A program made the position numbers and the translations under genes. 64,000 bases of DNA from Pseudomonas putida (GTDB lineage: Bacteria; Pseudomonadota; Gammaproteobacteria; Pseudomonadales; Pseudomonadaceae): assembly GCF_028682475.1 (NCBI RefSeq), contig NZ_JANHLE010000017.1, forward strand, positions 61,614 to 125,613, given 5' to 3'. Shown in pieces: positions 48,783 to 59,072 of the stretch (position 1 is its first letter; each line of letters opens with the position of its first letter). Under the pieces are notes generated by a model. It saw only the letters and a list, made by a program, of their open reading frames with translations, searched no databases and was not told the DNA's origin.

Positions 48783-49055
48783 TTACTCGCCCTCGTCAAA
48801 GTAGTTGTTGATCAGCTCGATCAACGCATCCAGCGCTTCGTCCTGTTGCTCGCCTTCGGTATGCAGGTGTACCTGGGTGCCTTTGCCCGCCGCGAGCATC
48901 ATCACGGCCATGATGCTCTTGCCGTCGATCAGTTTGTCAGGCGCGCGACCGACACGCACGGTGCAAGGAAAGCGTCCGGCCACGCCGACAAACTTTGCCG
49001 CAGCCCGGGCGTGCAGCCCCAGCTTGTTGATGATGGTGATTTCACGAGCGGGCAT
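48783..49055 (-). CDS. ptsO: Phosphocarrier NPr of the nitrogen phosphotransferase system
   Basis: A 90-residue HPr-type protein that passes phosphate from EI(Ntr) to PtsN. The phospho-site is His15 in NKLGLHARAAAKFV, and the Ser region is DGKSIMAVMML. The start at 49055 follows a weak GGA and is the family start; the longer frame is an artefact of rapZ. It ends a long minus-strand operon, convergent with the ZIP gene (16 bases). Confidence 0.95.
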   Translation of the reverse strand: MPAREITIINKLGLHARAAAKFVGVAGRFPCTVRVGRAPDKLIDGKSIMAVMMLAAGKGTQVHLHTEGEQQDEALDALIELINNYFDEGE

Positions 49056-49075
49056 CGCAGCGGTAGTCCTGTGGG

Positions 49076-49930
49076 CTAGAGGTCGCGGTGGCGAACCTGG
49101 ACATTCTTCAGGGATTGCTGCAGCAACTGGCCCAGGCGCTCGGTGAGGTAAACCGAACGGTGGTGTCCACCGGTACAGCCAATGGCAATGGTGACGTAAG
49201 CGCGGTTGCTGGCGGCAAAGCGCGGCAACCATTTGAGCAGGTAACTGGAGATGTCCTGGAACATTTCTTCGACGTCAGGCTGGCTGGCCAGGTAATCGAT
49301 GACCGGCTGTTCCAGGCCGGAGTGATCGCGTAGCTCCGGCTTCCAGTAAGGGTTGGGCAGGCAGCGCACGTCGAACACCAGGTCGGCGTCCACCGGCATG
49401 CCACGCTTGAAGCCGAAGGATTCGACCAGGAATGCGGTCCCGGGTTCCGGCTGGTTAAGCAGGCGCAGCTTGATCGAGTCACGCAGCTGATAGAGGTTCA
49501 GATTGGTGGTATCGATCTTCAGGTCGGCGAGGTCGGCGATGGGGCCCAGCAGCTCGGTCTCGACCTTGATCGCTTCGGCCAGCGAGCGATTGGCGTTGGT
49601 CAGCGGGTGACGCCTGCGGGTTTCCGAGAAACGCTTGAGCAGGGTTTCTTCGTCGGCGTCCAGGTACAGCACATCACACTGGATATGCTTGTTGCGGGCA
49701 TCTTCGAGCAGCTCGGGGAAGCGCGTCAGATGGCTGGGCAGGTTGCGCGCATCGATCGAAACGGCCACTTTGGGCTGCATCAGCTCGGTGTTGATCAGGG
49801 CATTTTCCGCCAGCTGCGGTAGCAGCCCGGCCGGCAGGTTATCGATGCAGTAGTAGCCGTTGTCCTCCAGGACTGCGAGGGCGGTGCTCTTGCCGGAGCC
49901 GGATCGGCCACTGACGATAATCAGGCGCAT
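49076..49930 (-). CDS. rapZ: RNase adapter protein RapZ
   Basis: A 284-residue nucleotide-binding protein with P-loop GRSGSGKST (8-16), [20 protein letters not shown], and a C-terminal domain starting at [28 protein letters not shown] and ending [19 protein letters not shown]. In enterics it tunes GlmS by recruiting RNase E to a small RNA; in Pseudomonas the target is less clear. It lies 2 bases after ptsN. Confidence 0.95.
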   Translation of the reverse strand: MRLIIVSGRSGSGKSTALAVLEDNGYYCIDNLPAGLLPQLAENALINTELMQPKVAVSIDARNLPSHLTRFPELLEDARNKHIQCDVLYLDADEETLLKRFSETRRRHPLTNANRSLAEAIKVETELLGPIADLADLKIDTTNLNLYQLRDSIKLRLLNQPEPGTAFLVESFGFKRGMPVDADLVFDVRCLPNPYWKPELRDHSGLEQPVIDYLASQPDVEEMFQDISSYLLKWLPRFAASNRAYVTIAIGCTGGHHRSVYLTERLGQLLQQSLKNVQVRHRDL

Positions 49931-49932
49931 GT

Positions 49933-50397
49933 TCAGGACTCGTTCTGTACGTCCAGTACGACCTGGTACAAGGCTTCACTGCTACCGGCGGCACGCAGCC
50001 GGTCACGCACGTCCTTACGGTCGAGCATGCTGGCAATCTGGCGCAACAGCTCAAGGTGCGCATCGGTGGCCGCTTCGGGAACCAGCAGGACAAACAGCAA
50101 ATCGACCGGGGCGCCATCGATGGCGTCATAGTCAATCGGTGCATCCAGGTGTATCAGGGCGCTGATGGGGGATGAGCAGCCTTTAAGGCGGCAGTGTGGA
50201 ATGGCAATGCCATTACCGAAACCGGTCGACCCGAGTTTCTCCCGGGCAAACAGGCTTTCAAATACGTCTTGCATCTCCAGATCCGCAACTTCCCGGTGGA
50301 TCAGGTTGGCGATTTCCTGGAGTGCACGCTTTTTACTGCCACCCGGCGCGTTCACGACGGAACGGCCGGGGGTCAGGATGGTTTCAAGTCGGATCAT
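49933..50397 (-). CDS. ptsN: Nitrogen-regulatory PTS protein EIIA(Ntr)
   Basis: A 154-residue regulatory phospho-acceptor with active His68 in [13 protein letters not shown]. It receives phosphate from NPr and regulates potassium, nitrogen and carbon responses through protein contacts rather than sugar transport. It is 12 bases after hpf. Confidence 0.96.
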   Translation of the reverse strand: MIRLETILTPGRSVVNAPGGSKKRALQEIANLIHREVADLEMQDVFESLFAREKLGSTGFGNGIAIPHCRLKGCSSPISALIHLDAPIDYDAIDGAPVDLLFVLLVPEAATDAHLELLRQIASMLDRKDVRDRLRAAGSSEALYQVVLDVQNES

Positions 50398-50409
50398 GGA
50401 TGAGGGGGA

Positions 50410-50718
50410 TCAGCGGGCCGCTGCACCTTGCAGCAGGCTTTGCTGTTTTTCCTTGTGTTTTTTCAGTTGGCGGTCGAGCTTGTCGGTCAAGGCATCGATC
50501 GCTGCATACATGTCTGTGTGTTCGGCATTTGCAACCACTTCGCCGCCGGGAATAAACAGCGTCGCTTCAATTTTCTGCTGCAGCTTCTCGACCTTCATGA
50601 TTACCGTCACATTGGTAATCTTGTCGAAGTGCCCTTCCAGCCGTTTCAGTTTCTGTTCGACGTACTCGCGCAGCGGCTGGGTGACTTCTACATGCTGTCC
50701 ACTGATATTGACTTGCAT
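50410..50718 (-). CDS. hpf: Ribosome hibernation promoting factor (short form)
   Basis: A 102-residue ribosome-binding protein. The S30AE domain MQVNISGQHVEVTQPLREYVEQKLKRLEGHFDKITNVTVIMKVEKLQQKIEATLFIPGGEVVANAEHTDMYAAIDALTDKLDRQLKKHKEK fills nearly the whole chain, so it lacks the C-terminal dimer domain of long HPF. Start 50718 follows AGGAGAAGCTGT. It is 77 bases after rpoN. Confidence 0.95.
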   Translation of the reverse strand: MQVNISGQHVEVTQPLREYVEQKLKRLEGHFDKITNVTVIMKVEKLQQKIEATLFIPGGEVVANAEHTDMYAAIDALTDKLDRQLKKHKEKQQSLLQGAAAR

Positions 50719-50795
50719 ACAGCTTCTCCTTTGTTGCCCGTGCATAAGAGGCAGGTATTGCGCCTGCCACTGAACTGCTTTGGCTATCTCAGGGG

Positions 50796-52289
50796 CTACA
50801 TCAGTCGCTTACGCTCACTCGACGGTGCAATGCCGAGGGACTCGCGGTACTTGGCGACGGTGCGACGGGCTACCTGGATACCTTGTGCCTCCAGTAAACC
50901 AGCGATCTTGCTGTCACTCAATGGCTTTTTCTGATTTTCCGCTGCAACCAGTTTTTTGATGATCGCGCGAATCGCTGTGGACGAGCATTCACCGCCTTCG
51001 GAGGTGCTGACGTGGCTGGAGAAAAAGTACTTCAGCTCGTAAATCCCGCGCGGCGTATGCATGTATTTCTGCGTGGTGACCCGGGAAATGGTCGACTCGT
51101 GCATGCCCACTGCTTCGGCGATGTCGTGCAATACCAGCGGCTTCATCGCTTCGTCGCCGTGATCGAGGAAACCACGTTGGTGCTCGACGATCTGGGTGGC
51201 GACCTTCATCAGGGTTTCGTTGCGGCTCTGCAGGCTCTTGATGAACCAGCGGGCTTCCTGCAACTGGTTGCGCATGAAGGTGTTGTCGGCGCTGGTGTCG
51301 GCACGGCGGACGAAGCCGGCGTATTGCGGATTGACCCGCAGGCGCGGCACGGCTTCCTGGTTGAGCTCGACCAGCCAGCGCTCGTTGTCCTTGCGCACGA
51401 TCACGTCAGGGACCACGTATTCGGCTTCGCTGGACTCGATTTGCGAGCCCGGGCGCGGGTTGAGGCTCTGGACCAGTTCGATGACCTGGCGCAGTTCGTC
51501 TTCCTTGAGCTTCATCCGTCGCATCAGCTGGCTGTAGTCACGGCTGCCGAGCAGGTCGATGTAATCGCGGACCAGGCGTTGGGCTTCGGCCATCCAGGGA
51601 GTGCTGGCGGGCAGTTGGCGCAGCTGCAGCAGCAGGCACTCGCTGAGGTTGCGGGCGCCGATGCCGGCCGGTTCGAATTGCTGGATGCGGTGCAGCACGG
51701 CTTCGACTTCGTCGAGCTCGATATCCAGCTCCGGGTCGAAGGACTCGCAGACCTCTTCGAGGGTTTCGTCGAGGTAGCCCTGGTTGTTGATGCAGTCGAT
51801 CAGGGTGACCGCGATCAGTCGGTCGGTGTCGGACATCGGCGCCAGGTTCAACTGCCAGAGCAGGTGGCTTTGCAGGCTTTCGCCAGCCGAAGTACGGGTG
51901 GTGAAGTCCCACTCGTCATCGTCGTTGCTGGGCAGGCTGCTGGCGCTGGTCTGGTAGATGTCTTCCCAGGCCGTATCGACCGGGAGCTCGTTGGGGATGC
52001 GCTCGTTCCATTCGCCGTCTTCCAGACTGTCCACGGTTGGCGTGGTTTCCTGGAAACTGGTGTCCTGGACTTCGGCGACCGGCTTGCTTTCGGCGTTGTC
52101 GGCCATCGGGTCGCTGTTGTCGAAGTCGTCGCCTTCTTCCTGGCGTTCGAGCATCGGGTTCGATTCCAGCGCTTCCTGGATTTCCTGCTGGAGGTCCAGA
52201 GTAGAAAGCTGGAGCAGACGGATGGCCTGTTGCAACTGCGGTGTCATCGTCAGTTGCTGGCCCATTCTTAGGACGAGCGATGGTTTCAT
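50796..52289 (-). CDS. rpoN: RNA polymerase sigma-54 factor
   Basis: A 497-residue sigma factor. The N-terminal Gln-rich region I is [45 protein letters not shown], the acidic region II follows, and the C-terminal RpoN box [10 protein letters not shown] is at 474-483 in the helix that reads the -24 element. It requires enhancer-binding ATPases and controls nitrogen, motility and other genes. The upstream gap holds a perfect -10 box. Confidence 0.97.
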   Translation of the reverse strand: MKPSLVLRMGQQLTMTPQLQQAIRLLQLSTLDLQQEIQEALESNPMLERQEEGDDFDNSDPMADNAESKPVAEVQDTSFQETTPTVDSLEDGEWNERIPNELPVDTAWEDIYQTSASSLPSNDDDEWDFTTRTSAGESLQSHLLWQLNLAPMSDTDRLIAVTLIDCINNQGYLDETLEEVCESFDPELDIELDEVEAVLHRIQQFEPAGIGARNLSECLLLQLRQLPASTPWMAEAQRLVRDYIDLLGSRDYSQLMRRMKLKEDELRQVIELVQSLNPRPGSQIESSEAEYVVPDVIVRKDNERWLVELNQEAVPRLRVNPQYAGFVRRADTSADNTFMRNQLQEARWFIKSLQSRNETLMKVATQIVEHQRGFLDHGDEAMKPLVLHDIAEAVGMHESTISRVTTQKYMHTPRGIYELKYFFSSHVSTSEGGECSSTAIRAIIKKLVAAENQKKPLSDSKIAGLLEAQGIQVARRTVAKYRESLGIAPSSERKRLM

Positions 52290-52367
52290 GGCAGGGGCTT
52301 AACACCTTTTTCGCCGGCGCACATGCGCCATCCACTACAAGGGCACCGAAGCGCCAACTTTAAGCAA

Positions 52368-52373
52368 ATTATA
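52368..52373 (-). promoter_or_regulatory. Candidate -10 box of rpoN
   Basis: TATAAT on the minus strand lies 79 bases before the rpoN start, in the 179-base gap after lptB. No good -35 is visible at 17 bases. rpoN may thus have its own promoter besides the kdsD-lptB one. Confidence 0.45.
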
Positions 52374-52468
52374 TGCCTGAAATTGGAGCGTTTGCCTAGG
52401 GTGCTGTAACAATTAAGCCGGATTTCACCGGTACAGTTGCCCTAAGCAAGCGCTTTTTCGCCTCGAAC

Positions 52469-53194
52469 TTACAAGCGGAACTCGTGGCCCAAGTACACCT
52501 CTTTGACCAGGTCGTTGGCCAGGATGGTCTCTGCATCGCCTTCGGCAATCAGTTGGCCATCGTTGACGATGTAAGCGGTTTCGCAGATATCCAGGGTCTC
52601 ACGGACGTTGTGGTCGGTGATCAGTACACCGATGCCCTTGGCCTTGAGGTGATGGATGATCTGCTTGATGTCGCCGACCGAAATCGGGTCGACACCGGCA
52701 AAGGGTTCGTCGAGCAGGATGAATTTCGGTGCGGTGGCCAAGGCGCGGGCAATTTCCACGCGGCGACGTTCGCCGCCGGACAGGCTCATGCCGAGGTTGT
52801 CGCGAATGTGGCTGATGTGAAATTCCTGCAGCAGGCTTTCCAGTTCCTTGCGGCGTCCGGCGCTGTCGAGGTCCTTGCGGGTCTCGAGGATCGCCATGAT
52901 GTTGTCGGCAACCGAAAGCTTGCGAAAGATCGAGGCTTCCTGGGGCAGGTAACCAATACCGGCACGGGCACGGCCGTGCATCGGCTGGTGGCTGACATCC
53001 AGATCGTCGATCAGCACGCGGCCCTGATCGGCCTGGACCAGGCCGACGATCATGTAGAAGCAGGTGGTCTTGCCGGCGCCGTTAGGGCCGAGCAGTCCGA
53101 CGATCTGGCCGCTGTCGATAGACAGGCTGACGTCGCGGACCACTTGTCGGCTCTTGTAGCTCTTGGCCAGGTGCTGGGCTTTGAGGGTCGCCAT
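52469..53194 (-). CDS. lptB: LPS export ABC transporter ATPase LptB
   Basis: A 241-residue ATPase that powers LPS extraction from the inner membrane with LptFG. P-loop GPNGAGKTT is at 36-44, signature [15 protein letters not shown], Walker [14 protein letters not shown] and switch His in [11 protein letters not shown]. It begins next to the lptA stop without a gap. Confidence 0.97.
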   Translation of the reverse strand: MATLKAQHLAKSYKSRQVVRDVSLSIDSGQIVGLLGPNGAGKTTCFYMIVGLVQADQGRVLIDDLDVSHQPMHGRARAGIGYLPQEASIFRKLSVADNIMAILETRKDLDSAGRRKELESLLQEFHISHIRDNLGMSLSGGERRRVEIARALATAPKFILLDEPFAGVDPISVGDIKQIIHHLKAKGIGVLITDHNVRETLDICETAYIVNDGQLIAEGDAETILANDLVKEVYLGHEFRL

Positions 53195-53719
53195 TTACTC
53201 GGCCTTCTTCTTAGGCTGGATCACCATGTCGATACGCTGGCGCGGTGAAGTCACATTGCCGCCACGACCGGCAGTCGCTACCTGGGACTTGGTGTTGTAG
53301 ACGATCTTCTCGCCTTCGGTGGTATTGCCTTCGTTGACCACTTTGGCGCGGTCGGTCAGCACCACCAGGTCTTTTTGCGCCTGGTACTGGATGGTCACGG
53401 CGTAGCCTTGCATCTTGTCCGGCTTGGCAGCGCTCTGTTGCTGCTCGAAGTAGGCCAGATTACCCACCGAGGTCACCACGTCGATGTCGCCGGAGTCGGC
53501 GCGAGTGATGGTCACGGTGTTGCCTTTGATCATCATCGACCCTTGAGTGATGATGACGTCGCCGGTGTAGGTGGCGACGCCTTTCTTGTCATCCAGATGC
53601 GCGTTGTCGGCCTGGATGCGGATAGGCTGGTCACGGTCGGTCGGCAGGGCCCAGGCGCTCGCGCTTCCCAGTGCTGCGCTCAGGCTGAGCAAAAAGGGGA
53701 GGGTTTTAACGAGCCTCAT
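53195..53719 (-). CDS. lptA: LPS transport periplasmic bridge protein LptA
   Basis: A 174-residue periplasmic protein with signal peptide MRLVKTLPFLLSLSAALGSASAWA. The OstA-type beta-jellyroll is PIRIQADNAHLDDKKGVATYTGDVIITQGSMMIKGNTVTI, typical of the LPS bridge. It overlaps the lptC end by 14 bases, with AGAGGA as ribosome site. It links LptC to LptD across the periplasm. Confidence 0.95.
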   Translation of the reverse strand: MRLVKTLPFLLSLSAALGSASAWALPTDRDQPIRIQADNAHLDDKKGVATYTGDVIITQGSMMIKGNTVTITRADSGDIDVVTSVGNLAYFEQQQSAAKPDKMQGYAVTIQYQAQKDLVVLTDRAKVVNEGNTTEGEKIVYNTKSQVATAGRGGNVTSPRQRIDMVIQPKKKAE

Positions 53720-54278
53720 ACTGTCCTCTTACGTTGGACAGCAGGTCCATCCTGCCGTCTTTCAAATACGCTTTCATTCCATTGCCCGTAGTGACGCCAC
53801 CGGCGCCGTCGATTTTAACGGCTTGTGCGGTTTGCGCATATTGCTTCTGCGGGAATACCGTCATGCGGCTGGTGGTAATGATCATGGTGCGGTTCTTTTC
53901 GTCGGTGCGGGCAACCCGTACCGAGTCAATCAATTCCACTTCCGAACCATCCGGGTTGACCTCGCCCTTTTCGCTCTGCACATGCCAGGGGTAGGTGGTG
54001 CCGCGGTACATCTGCAGGTCGGGTTTGGTCAGCAGGGTTACTTCGCTGACCTTGAGGTGTTCGACCTTGTCGGCGGTCATCTCGTACTGCATCTTGCCGT
54101 CAGGCAGGAACTGTACGCTGTGGGCATTGGTGGCGTAGTAGTCGATAGCGTTGTTGTCGACGCTGACCACCGGTTTGTCGAGGAAGCTCTCGGGGCCGAT
54201 GTTCCAGTAGCCGACCGCCACCAGCAAGGCGGCAATCACACTGTACAGCGCAAAGGTGCGGATTTTTTTACTGAACAT
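53706..54278 (-). CDS. lptC: LPS transport protein LptC
   Basis: A 190-residue bitopic inner-membrane protein. One N-terminal span (FALYSVIAALLVAVGYWNI) anchors a periplasmic jellyroll (DKPVVSVDNNAIDYYATNAHSVQFLPDGKMQYEMTADKVEHLKVSEVTLLTKPDLQMYR) that takes LPS from LptBFG to LptA. It is 8 bases after kdsC. Confidence 0.94.
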   Translation of the reverse strand: MFSKKIRTFALYSVIAALLVAVGYWNIGPESFLDKPVVSVDNNAIDYYATNAHSVQFLPDGKMQYEMTADKVEHLKVSEVTLLTKPDLQMYRGTTYPWHVQSEKGEVNPDGSEVELIDSVRVARTDEKNRTMIITTSRMTVFPQKQYAQTAQAVKIDGAGGVTTGNGMKAYLKDGRMDLLSNVRGQYEAR

Positions 54279-54286
54279 GTGGCGCT

Positions 54287-54811
54287 CTACAGGTAATGGG
54301 CGTTGGCCGCGTCGAGATTGCCCTGGGCCTGTAGGATCAGCTCGCAGAATTCGCGGGCTGCGCCTTCACCGCCACGGGCCTTGGTGATCCCGTGGGCGTG
54401 CTCGCGGACAAAGGCTGCGGCATTGGCCACCGCCATGCCCAGGCCGACGCGGCGGATCACCGGCAGGTCAGGCAGGTCGTCACCCAGATAGGCAACCTGT
54501 TCATAGCTTAGGTTGAGTTGGCTGAGTAGGCCGTCCAATACCACCAATTTATCTTCGCGCCCCTGGAACAAGTGGGGTATGCCGAGGTTCTTGGCCCGAC
54601 GCTCGACCACCGGGGTCTTGCGCCCGCTGATGATTGCGGTGGTCACGCCCGACGCCATGAGCATCTTGATGCCCTGGCCGTCGAGGGTGTTGAAGGTCTT
54701 GAATTCGCTGCCATCTTCGAGGAAGTACAGGCGGCCGTCGGTCAGCACGCCGTCAACGTCGAACACCGCAAGCTTGATGGCCTTGCCACGCTGGAGCAGG
54801 TCCTGGCTCAT
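54287..54811 (-). CDS. kdsC: 3-deoxy-D-manno-octulosonate 8-phosphate phosphatase
   Basis: A 174-residue HAD-family enzyme that removes phosphate from Kdo-8-P. Nucleophile Asp18 and Asp20 are in AVFDVDGVLTDG; further HAD motifs are TAIISGRK and LGDDLPDLPVIRRVGLGMAVANA. A cap domain is absent, as in the KdsC tetramer group. It starts directly after kdsD. Confidence 0.95.
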   Translation of the reverse strand: MSQDLLQRGKAIKLAVFDVDGVLTDGRLYFLEDGSEFKTFNTLDGQGIKMLMASGVTTAIISGRKTPVVERRAKNLGIPHLFQGREDKLVVLDGLLSQLNLSYEQVAYLGDDLPDLPVIRRVGLGMAVANAAAFVREHAHGITKARGGEGAAREFCELILQAQGNLDAANAHYL

Positions 54812-55786
54812 TTACATCACTCCCGCACGCAACAGGTCGTGCATGTTCAGGGCGCCCACCGGGCGCTCGTCCTTGTCGATCACCACGAGGGCGCTGATCT
54901 TGTGGTCTTCCATGATTTTCAGGGCTTCGGCGGCGAGCATTTCGGCGCGGGCGGTCTTGCCGTGAGCGGTCATGACTTCTTCGATCAGGGTGGTGTGTAC
55001 ATCAATGTTGCGATCCAGGCTGCGGCGCAAGTCACCGTCGGTGAAGATCCCGGCCAACCGTCCGTCGGCTTCAAGTACCACGGTCATGCCCAAACCTTTG
55101 CGAGACATTTCGAGGAGCGCGTCCTTGAGCAGGGTTCCGCGTTGCACCTGCGGCAGTTCTTCACCGGCATGCATGACGTTCTCGACTTTCAGCAGCAGGC
55201 GGCGGCCGAGGGCGCCACCTGGGTGCGAGAAAGCGAAATCTTCGGCGGTAAAGCCGCGGGCTTCGAGCAAGGCAATGGCCAGGGCGTCGCCCAGCACCAG
55301 TGCGGCGGTTGTCGAGGAGGTCGGCGCCAGGTTCAGCGGGCAGGCTTCCTGGGCAACGCGGGCATCGAGGTTGACTTCGGCGGCCTTGGCCAGTGCCGAG
55401 TCCGGGTTGCCGGTCAGGCTGATCAACTGGATGCCCAGGCGTTTGATCAGCGGCAGCAGGGTGACGATCTCGGCGGTCGAACCGGAGTTGGACAGGGCGA
55501 GGATGACATCGTCGCGGGTGATCATGCCCATGTCGCCATGGCTGGCTTCGGCCGGATGAACGAAGAAGGCCGGGGTGCCGGTGCTGGCCAGGGTCGCGGC
55601 GATTTTGTTGCCGATATGCCCGGACTTGCCCATGCCGACCACCACCACGCGGCCCTTGCTGGCCAGGATTAGCTCGCACGCCTTGACGAAATCGGCGTCG
55701 ATGTGGGCTAGCAAGCCCTCAACCGCCTCGAGTTCGAAACGGATGGTGCGTTGCGCGGATTGGATCAGGTCGCTGGATTGGCTCAT
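54812..55786 (-). CDS. kdsD: D-arabinose 5-phosphate isomerase
   Basis: A 324-residue KpsF/GutQ-type enzyme converting ribulose 5-phosphate to arabinose 5-phosphate, the first step to Kdo. The SIS domain is GRVVVVGMGKSGHIGNKIAATLASTGTPAFFVHPAEASHGDMGMI near 45-90, and two CBS domains fill residues about 205-324. I start at 55786, MSQSSDLIQSAQ; the longer frame upstream crosses the divergent promoter. It heads the Kdo/LPS/rpoN operon. Confidence 0.94.
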   Translation of the reverse strand: MSQSSDLIQSAQRTIRFELEAVEGLLAHIDADFVKACELILASKGRVVVVGMGKSGHIGNKIAATLASTGTPAFFVHPAEASHGDMGMITRDDVILALSNSGSTAEIVTLLPLIKRLGIQLISLTGNPDSALAKAAEVNLDARVAQEACPLNLAPTSSTTAALVLGDALAIALLEARGFTAEDFAFSHPGGALGRRLLLKVENVMHAGEELPQVQRGTLLKDALLEMSRKGLGMTVVLEADGRLAGIFTDGDLRRSLDRNIDVHTTLIEEVMTAHGKTARAEMLAAEALKIMEDHKISALVVIDKDERPVGALNMHDLLRAGVM

Positions 55787-55820
55787 GTCGAAAATCGGAT
55801 TGCCTGATGAAAAGGCGGCG

Positions 55821-55826
55821 ATTATA
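55821..55826 (-). promoter_or_regulatory. Candidate -10 box of kdsD operon
   Basis: TATAAT on the minus strand lies 34 bases before the kdsD start, with no clear -35. It is in the 245-base gap divergent from mlaF. Confidence 0.45.
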
Positions 55827-55912
55827 GCGGTAATGCGCAAAACCCTCACCTTGTGATTGTCATACAGACGCTCGTCAACCTTAACCCTGGCTGAACAAGC
55901 ACTGCTACGGCC

Positions 55913-55942
55913 TTGGGGCGCCGCTATCAGCGATGATATAGT
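55913..55942 (+). promoter_or_regulatory. Candidate promoter of the mla operon
   Basis: TTGGGG (55913-55918) and TATAGT (55937-55942) are 18 bases apart, 89 bases before the mlaF start. The -10 matches five of six consensus bases. Confidence 0.4.
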
Positions 55943-56031
55943 TCGCCGCCTGTTCGGCCCGCTCAGGGCGTGCGTGCCTCCATGAAGGGGGCGCGCGTCT
56001 GAGTGAGATGGCTGCATCGCAAGGAGTCTAG

Positions 56032-56841
56032 ATGAGCGTTGATAACGCCTACGCGGTCGAGTTGAAGGGTGTGTCCTTCAAGCGCGGTTCGCGCAGCATC
56101 TTCAATAATGTCGATATACGCATTCCCCGCGGCAAGGTCACCGGCATCATGGGGCCTTCCGGGTGCGGCAAGACCACACTGTTGCGTCTGATGGGCGCAC
56201 AGCTGCGTCCGGCCAGCGGCGAAGTCTGGGTTGCCGGGCAGAACCTGCCGGCGCTGTCGCGCAGCGATCTGTTCGATGCGCGCAAGCAGATGGGCGTGTT
56301 GTTCCAGAGCGGCGCACTGTTCACCGATCTCGACGTGTTCGAGAACGTGGCATTTCCGCTGCGGGTGCATACCCAGCTGTCCGACGAAATGATCCGTGAC
56401 ATTGTTCTGATGAAACTGCAGGCCGTCGGTCTGCGCGGTGCCATCGAACTGATGCCTGACGAGCTGTCCGGGGGGATGAAGCGTCGTGTGGCACTGGCAC
56501 GGGCCATCGCCCTGGACCCGCAGATCCTCATGTACGACGAGCCCTTCGTCGGTCAGGACCCTATCGCCATGGGCGTGCTGGTGCGGCTGATCCGCCTGCT
56601 CAACGATGCCCTGGGCATCACCAGCATCGTGGTCTCTCACGACCTGGCCGAAACCGCCAGTATTGCCGACTACATCTATGTGGTCGGGGATGGCCAGGTA
56701 CTCGGCCAGGGCACGCCGGACGAGCTGATGGGCTCCGATAACCCGCGCATCCGTCAATTCATGAAAGGCGACCCGGACGGACCGGTACCCTTTCACTTTC
56801 CTGCGCCGGATTACCGCGCCGATCTTCTGGGGAAGCGTTGA
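56032..56841 (+). CDS. mlaF: Phospholipid transport ATPase MlaF
   Basis: A 269-residue ATPase of the Mla system that returns misplaced phospholipids from the outer membrane. P-loop GPSGCGKTT is at 41-49, signature [16 protein letters not shown], Walker [20 protein letters not shown] precedes the ATG. It heads mlaFEDCB and shares one base with mlaE. Confidence 0.96.
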   Translation: MSVDNAYAVELKGVSFKRGSRSIFNNVDIRIPRGKVTGIMGPSGCGKTTLLRLMGAQLRPASGEVWVAGQNLPALSRSDLFDARKQMGVLFQSGALFTDLDVFENVAFPLRVHTQLSDEMIRDIVLMKLQAVGLRGAIELMPDELSGGMKRRVALARAIALDPQILMYDEPFVGQDPIAMGVLVRLIRLLNDALGITSIVVSHDLAETASIADYIYVVGDGQVLGQGTPDELMGSDNPRIRQFMKGDPDGPVPFHFPAPDYRADLLGKR

Positions 56842-57638
56842 TGCGCAGAAAATCCTTGCTCGAACGTATTCGTCGTTTTGGCCGTTCGGCCATCGACGTG
56901 CTGGCCGTGCTCGGCCGCTCGTTTCTGTTTCTGGTGCACTCGCTGGTCGGGCGCAGCGGCACTGGCGGCGGCTTTCAACTGCTGGTCAAGCAACTCTATT
57001 CGGTTGGCGTGCTGTCGCTGGCGATCATCGTTGTTTCCGGGGTCTTTATCGGCATGGTGCTGGCTCTGCAGGGCTTCAGTATCCTGACCAAATACGGCTC
57101 GGAACAGGCCGTCGGGCAGATGGTTGCCTTGACCTTGCTGCGTGAGCTGGGGCCGGTGGTGACTGCATTGCTGTTCGCCGGGCGTGCAGGCTCGGCGCTG
57201 ACCGCCGAAATTGGCAACATGAAGTCCACTGAGCAGCTTTCCAGCCTGGAAACGATTGGTGTCGATCCGCTCAAATACATCGTTGCCCCGCGTCTGTGGG
57301 CCGGTTTCATCTCGCTGCCGATGCTGGCGCTGATTTTCAGCGTGGTTGGCATCTGGGGTGGGTCCTGGGTGGCGGTGGACTGGCTGGGCGTCTATGAAGG
57401 CTCGTTCTGGGCAAACATGCAGAACAGCGTGTCGTTCACCGACGATGTGCTCAATGGCGTGATCAAGAGCCTGGTTTTTGCCTTTGTTGTTACCTGGATT
57501 GCCGTATTCCAAGGCTATGACTGCGAGCCCACCTCAGAGGGGATCAGTCGTGCCACTACCAAGACCGTGGTCTATGCCTCATTGGCAGTCCTGGGCCTGG
57601 ACTTTATTCTGACCGCCTTGATGTTTGGAGATTTCTGA
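56841..57638 (+). CDS. mlaE: Phospholipid transport permease MlaE
   Basis: A 265-residue inner-membrane permease. The MlaE family marks are [84 protein letters not shown] at 56841 overlaps the mlaF stop (TGATG). It has about five spans. Confidence 0.96.
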   Translation: MRRKSLLERIRRFGRSAIDVLAVLGRSFLFLVHSLVGRSGTGGGFQLLVKQLYSVGVLSLAIIVVSGVFIGMVLALQGFSILTKYGSEQAVGQMVALTLLRELGPVVTALLFAGRAGSALTAEIGNMKSTEQLSSLETIGVDPLKYIVAPRLWAGFISLPMLALIFSVVGIWGGSWVAVDWLGVYEGSFWANMQNSVSFTDDVLNGVIKSLVFAFVVTWIAVFQGYDCEPTSEGISRATTKTVVYASLAVLGLDFILTALMFGDF

Positions 57639-58105
57639 TGCAAAACCGCACCCTGGAAATCGGTGTCGGCCTGTTCCTCCTGGCCGGGATGCTGGCGCTG
57701 ATCCTGCTGGCCCTGCGTGTCAGCGGCCTGTCGGCGAGCCCGAGCAGCGATACCTATAAAATTTACGCGTACTTCGACAATATCGCCGGTTTGACGGTCA
57801 GAGCTAAAGTGACCATGGCCGGTGTGACCATCGGCAAGGTCACGGCCATCGATCTGGACCGTGATACCTATACCGGTCGGGTGACGCTGCAGCTGGAAAA
57901 ACGCGTAGACAACCTGCCTACCGACTCCACTGCATCTATCCTCACCGCTGGGTTGCTCGGCGAGAAGTACATCGGTATCAGCGTGGGCGGAGAAGAAGCG
58001 GTGCTCAAGGATGGTGCAACCATTCATGACACCCAGTCGGCGCTGGTGCTGGAAGATCTGATTGGCAAGTTCCTGCTCAATACCGTTGGCAAAGAAGCTA
58101 AATAA
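57638..58105 (+). CDS. mlaD: Phospholipid-binding MCE protein MlaD
   Basis: A 155-residue bitopic protein: an N-terminal span (EIGVGLFLLAGMLALILLALRVSGL), one MCE domain (YKIYAYFDNIAGLTVRAKVTMAGVTIGKVTAIDLDRDTYTGRVTLQLEK) and a short helical tail. It forms a hexameric ring on MlaFEB. Its ATG shares one base with the mlaE stop. Confidence 0.96.
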   Translation: MQNRTLEIGVGLFLLAGMLALILLALRVSGLSASPSSDTYKIYAYFDNIAGLTVRAKVTMAGVTIGKVTAIDLDRDTYTGRVTLQLEKRVDNLPTDSTASILTAGLLGEKYIGISVGGEEAVLKDGATIHDTQSALVLEDLIGKFLLNTVGKEAK

Positions 58106-58114
58106 GGAGTTTCC

Positions 58115-58753
58115 ATGATTTCTATCCTGCGACGCAGCCTGCTGGTACTGCTGGCTGCACTGCCGTTGATGGCTGGCGCAGCTGCACAGTCCCCCAAAGA
58201 AGTGATTCAGCGCACTACCACCCAGTTGCTGTCCGACCTGAAAGCCAACAAAGAGCAATACAAGGCCAACCCGAGTGCGTTCTATGACGCCTTGAACGCC
58301 AATCTGGGGCCGGTGGTCGATGCTGATGGCATCTCCAGAAGCATCATGACCGTCAAGTACTCGAAGAAAGCGACCCCGGAGCAGATGCAGCGCTTCCAGG
58401 AGAACTTCAAGCGCAGCCTGATGCAGTTCTACGGCAACGCCTTGCTTGAGTACAACAACCAGGGCATCACCGTCGGTGCCGAGAAAAAGGACGGTGATGA
58501 CCGTGCCAGCGTCGACATGACCGTCAAGGGCAATAACGGCGCCATCTACCCGGTGCAGTACACCATGACCAAGCTGGACGGCGAATGGAAAGTCCGTAAC
58601 GTCATCGTCAACGGCATCAACATCGGCAAGCTGTTCCGTGACCAGTTCGCCGACGCCATGAGCCGCAATGGCAATAACCTGGACAAGACCATCGACGGCT
58701 GGGCCGGCGAAGTGGCCAAGGCCAAGGAAGCTACCGAGAAGCCAGAGCAATGA
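58115..58753 (+). CDS. mlaC: Periplasmic phospholipid shuttle MlaC
   Basis: A 212-residue periplasmic protein with signal peptide MISILRRSLLVLLAALPLMAGAAA. The lipid-binding fold is EVIQRTTTQLLSDLKANKEQYKANPSAFYDALNANLGPVVDADGISRSIMTVKYSKKATPEQMQRFQENFKRSLMQFYGNAL. It carries lipid between MlaA at the outer membrane and MlaD. AAGGAG precedes the start. Confidence 0.95.
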   Translation: MISILRRSLLVLLAALPLMAGAAAQSPKEVIQRTTTQLLSDLKANKEQYKANPSAFYDALNANLGPVVDADGISRSIMTVKYSKKATPEQMQRFQENFKRSLMQFYGNALLEYNNQGITVGAEKKDGDDRASVDMTVKGNNGAIYPVQYTMTKLDGEWKVRNVIVNGINIGKLFRDQFADAMSRNGNNLDKTIDGWAGEVAKAKEATEKPEQ

Positions 58754-59055
58754 ACGACAGCGCCGTGACCATGAACGCGCCAGGCGTGTTGAGCCTGGTC
58801 GGCGTGCTGGACTACCGCAGCGGGCCCGCCTTGCGCAAGGAAGGTAAAGCCTTGATCGCGGCGTGCAAGGCCGATGCCCTGGTGCTCGATTGCTCGCAGG
58901 TGGAGAAATCCAGCAGCGTCGGCTTGTCCCTGTTGCTGGCATTCATGCGCGATGGCAAGGCGGCCGGCAAGGCGGTCGAGGTTCGCGCAATGCCTCAGGA
59001 TATGCGTGAAATCGCCGAGGTTTATGACCTCGACGAGGTGCTGGCCGGTCAATGA
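58750..59055 (+). CDS. mlaB: STAS-domain protein MlaB
   Basis: A 101-residue cytoplasmic STAS protein that stabilises MlaF. The core is PGVLSLVGVLDYRSGPALRKEGKALIAACKADALVLDCSQVEKSSSVGLSLLLAFMRDGKAAG, with the Ser-Ser-x-Gly stretch where regulatory STAS proteins are phosphorylated or contact partners. Its ATG overlaps the mlaC stop by 4 bases (ATGA). Confidence 0.94.
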   Translation: MNDSAVTMNAPGVLSLVGVLDYRSGPALRKEGKALIAACKADALVLDCSQVEKSSSVGLSLLLAFMRDGKAAGKAVEVRAMPQDMREIAEVYDLDEVLAGQ

Positions 59056-59072
59056 CCGCCAGCCAGCGACTG